A stretch of DNA of 7,907 nucleotides from Flavisolibacter sp. (GTDB lineage Bacteria; Bacteroidota; Bacteroidia; Chitinophagales; Chitinophagaceae). Location: contig JAICTW010000094.1 of the NCBI GenBank assembly GCA_025936195.1, forward strand, positions 1 to 7,907, given 5' to 3'. Position numbers and translations under genes: made by a program. The notes under the pieces were generated by a model. It was not told the origin of the DNA. It searched no databases and was given only the letters and a program-made list of their open reading frames with translations. Positions 6,647 to 7,907 of this stretch are shown here, piece by piece (the first letter of the stretch is position 1; the number at the start of each line of letters is the position of its first letter).

Positions 6647-7825
6647 ATGATAAAGAATATAGAAGAAGTATCGTGTGCCTTTTTGCAAGGCATTGATCTG
6701 GTTTGCTTTTGTCATTTAAGGTGGGGATTCGTTTTTCAACGGCCCAATCATTTACTCAGCAGGTTTTCAAAACATCAACGGGTTTTCTTTATAGAAGAAC
6801 CCATTTTCTATGAAGGCGAGGACAAACTGCAGATCGAAAATTATAATGAGAATTTGTTTGTAATAACACCACATATAAAAAACGGTCTTTCAGAAGAAGA
6901 AGTTCTCAAGCGTCAGCGAAAATTCTTAACTACCTTATTTACCAACATGAATATTGAAAAATATATCAGTTGGTATTATACGCCGATGGCGCTTCCCTTC
7001 ACCAATCATCTCACACCGGAACTGGTGGTATATGATTGCATGGATGAATTGTCAGCATTCAAATATGCACCGCCACAACTAACTATTCTTGAAAAAGAAC
7101 TATTCAAAAAAGCAGATGTGGTTTTCACCGGCGGACAAAGCATTTATGAATTCAAGAAAGATCAGCACCAGAATATTCATTCCTTTCCAAGCAGTATTGA
7201 TAAACATCATTTTGGTTCGGCCCGGAAAGAAAAGAGTGATCCTCCCGATCAAAAAAATATTCCGCATCCACGCTTCGGATTTTTTGGAGTGATTGATGAA
7301 CGCTTCGACGTGGAGTTAATTGACGTAGTGGCAAAAGCAAAACCAGACTGGCATTTTGTGTTGCTTGGCCCTATAGTGAAAATTGATCCGGCCATTCTTC
7401 CAAAATATGAGAACATTCATTACTTAGGCGGAAAGAAATACGATGAGCTACCGAATTACATTGCAGGCTGGGATATGGCACTCGTTCCATTTGCCATGAA
7501 TGAATCTACAAGGTTCATTTCTCCAACGAAAACACCGGAATATCTTGCGGCAGGTAAACCTGTGATCTCTACTCCCATACGTGATGTTGTTCGCCCTTAC
7601 CACGATAACAAATTGGTGCACATTGCAAGCAACGCCGACGAATTTATTAAAGCTGCAGAAAAGGAATTGAGTAAGAAAAGAAAAACATCATGGCTGAAAA
7701 AAGTAGATGAGTTTTTATTGTACAATTCATGGGACAGAACCTGGGGCCAAATGGTCCGTCATATTGAAGATGTCTATCTGTTACACATCGAAAAAGCAAA
7801 ACTAAAAGAGAAGATCTATGTTTGA
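6647..7825 (+). CDS. TuaH-like glycosyltransferase (GT4-type fold)
   Basis: The product is a 392-residue cytoplasmic or membrane-associated glycosyltransferase that probably adds a sugar to a surface polysaccharide. The N-terminal Rossmann domain carries CHLRWGFVFQRPNHLLSRF (22-40), the hallmark of TuaH-like enzymes, and VVYDCMDELSAF (127-138). The C-terminal nucleotide-sugar domain has RFGFFGVIDERFD (209-221), HYLGGKKYDELPNYI (258-272) and the donor-binding block SPTKTPEYLAAGKPVIS (292-308), with Glu298 as the conserved acid. No signal peptide is seen. ATG 6647 is the first start after an in-frame stop at 6611; homologs usually begin nearer the CHLRW strand, so the first 15 or so residues may be an extension. 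The stop overlaps the glf start by 8 bases (ATGTTTGA), suggesting translational coupling. The neighbour suggests that the glycan contains galactofuranose; acceptor and donor are unknown. Confidence 0.9.
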   Translation: MIKNIEEVSCAFLQGIDLVCFCHLRWGFVFQRPNHLLSRFSKHQRVFFIEEPIFYEGEDKLQIENYNENLFVITPHIKNGLSEEEVLKRQRKFLTTLFTNMNIEKYISWYYTPMALPFTNHLTPELVVYDCMDELSAFKYAPPQLTILEKELFKKADVVFTGGQSIYEFKKDQHQNIHSFPSSIDKHHFGSARKEKSDPPDQKNIPHPRFGFFGVIDERFDVELIDVVAKAKPDWHFVLLGPIVKIDPAILPKYENIHYLGGKKYDELPNYIAGWDMALVPFAMNESTRFISPTKTPEYLAAGKPVISTPIRDVVRPYHDNKLVHIASNADEFIKAAEKELSKKRKTSWLKKVDEFLLYNSWDRTWGQMVRHIEDVYLLHIEKAKLKEKIYV

Positions 7826-7907
7826 TTATCTGATTGTAGGCGCCGGATTTGCCGGCAGTGTTTTGGCGGAACGTTTGGCTACACAAGCGCATAAAAAAAT
7901 TCTCATC
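7818..7907 (+). CDS. glf: UDP-galactopyranose mutase, N-terminus (partial)
   Basis: The first 30 residues are visible before the window ends. MFDYLIVGAGFAGSVLAERL is the FAD-binding beta-alpha-beta start of UDP-galactopyranose mutase, with GAGFAG as the GxGxxG loop. The enzyme converts UDP-galactopyranose to UDP-galactofuranose for surface polysaccharides. The start overlaps the end of the glycosyltransferase gene by 8 bases. Other flavoproteins share the GxGxxG start, but the MxDYLIVGAGFxGxVxAE pattern and the TuaH-like neighbour make glf the best call. Confidence 0.82.
   Translation, partial: MFDYLIVGAGFAGSVLAERLATQAHKKILI

Overview
The window looks like a chromosomal stretch from a Bacteroidota bacterium, most likely near the Chitinophagales/Sphingobacteriales. 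This is inferred from several things. DNA topoisomerase I has repeated C-terminal GRxGP modules and a Lys/Ala tail instead of zinc fingers. The genes mostly lack Shine-Dalgarno sequences and have A/T-rich leaders. An SGNH hydrolase, a SirB1-type protein and a four-helix-bundle (23S rRNA IVP) gene are of kinds common in that phylum. GC content is near 40%.

Layout. At the left edge (1-500, minus strand) an open frame starts as a Rossmann/DUF2520 NAD(P)-binding protein and switches in frame to the N-terminus of an APC-family amino-acid permease; it runs off the window. It diverges from an alpha/beta hydrolase (598-1440), followed by an SGNH/GDSL hydrolase (1570-2175) and topA (2293-4872). Between topA and a SirB1/transglutaminase-like gene (about 5197-6063) lies a short cassette. 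It holds an internally deleted four-helix-bundle gene bounded by convergent arrays of a degenerate 7-bp unit (about CATTGGT). From 6064 to 6646 there is no intact gene, but about 300 bases on the minus strand are a decayed reverse transcriptase of the group II intron type. At the right edge a TuaH-like glycosyltransferase (6647-7825) overlaps by 8 bases the start of a UDP-galactopyranose mutase gene (glf). This is the beginning of a surface-glycan locus that probably uses galactofuranose.

How it fits together. The intact genes are mainly housekeeping (topA), general hydrolases and the entry of a cell-surface polysaccharide operon. The unusual material is in the joints: a chimeric ORF at the left, a repeat-bounded IVP cassette that supplies an alternative start codon to the next gene, and a group II intron RT relic filling the gap before the glycan genes. 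I found no CRISPR array, tRNA, rRNA or intact mobile element.
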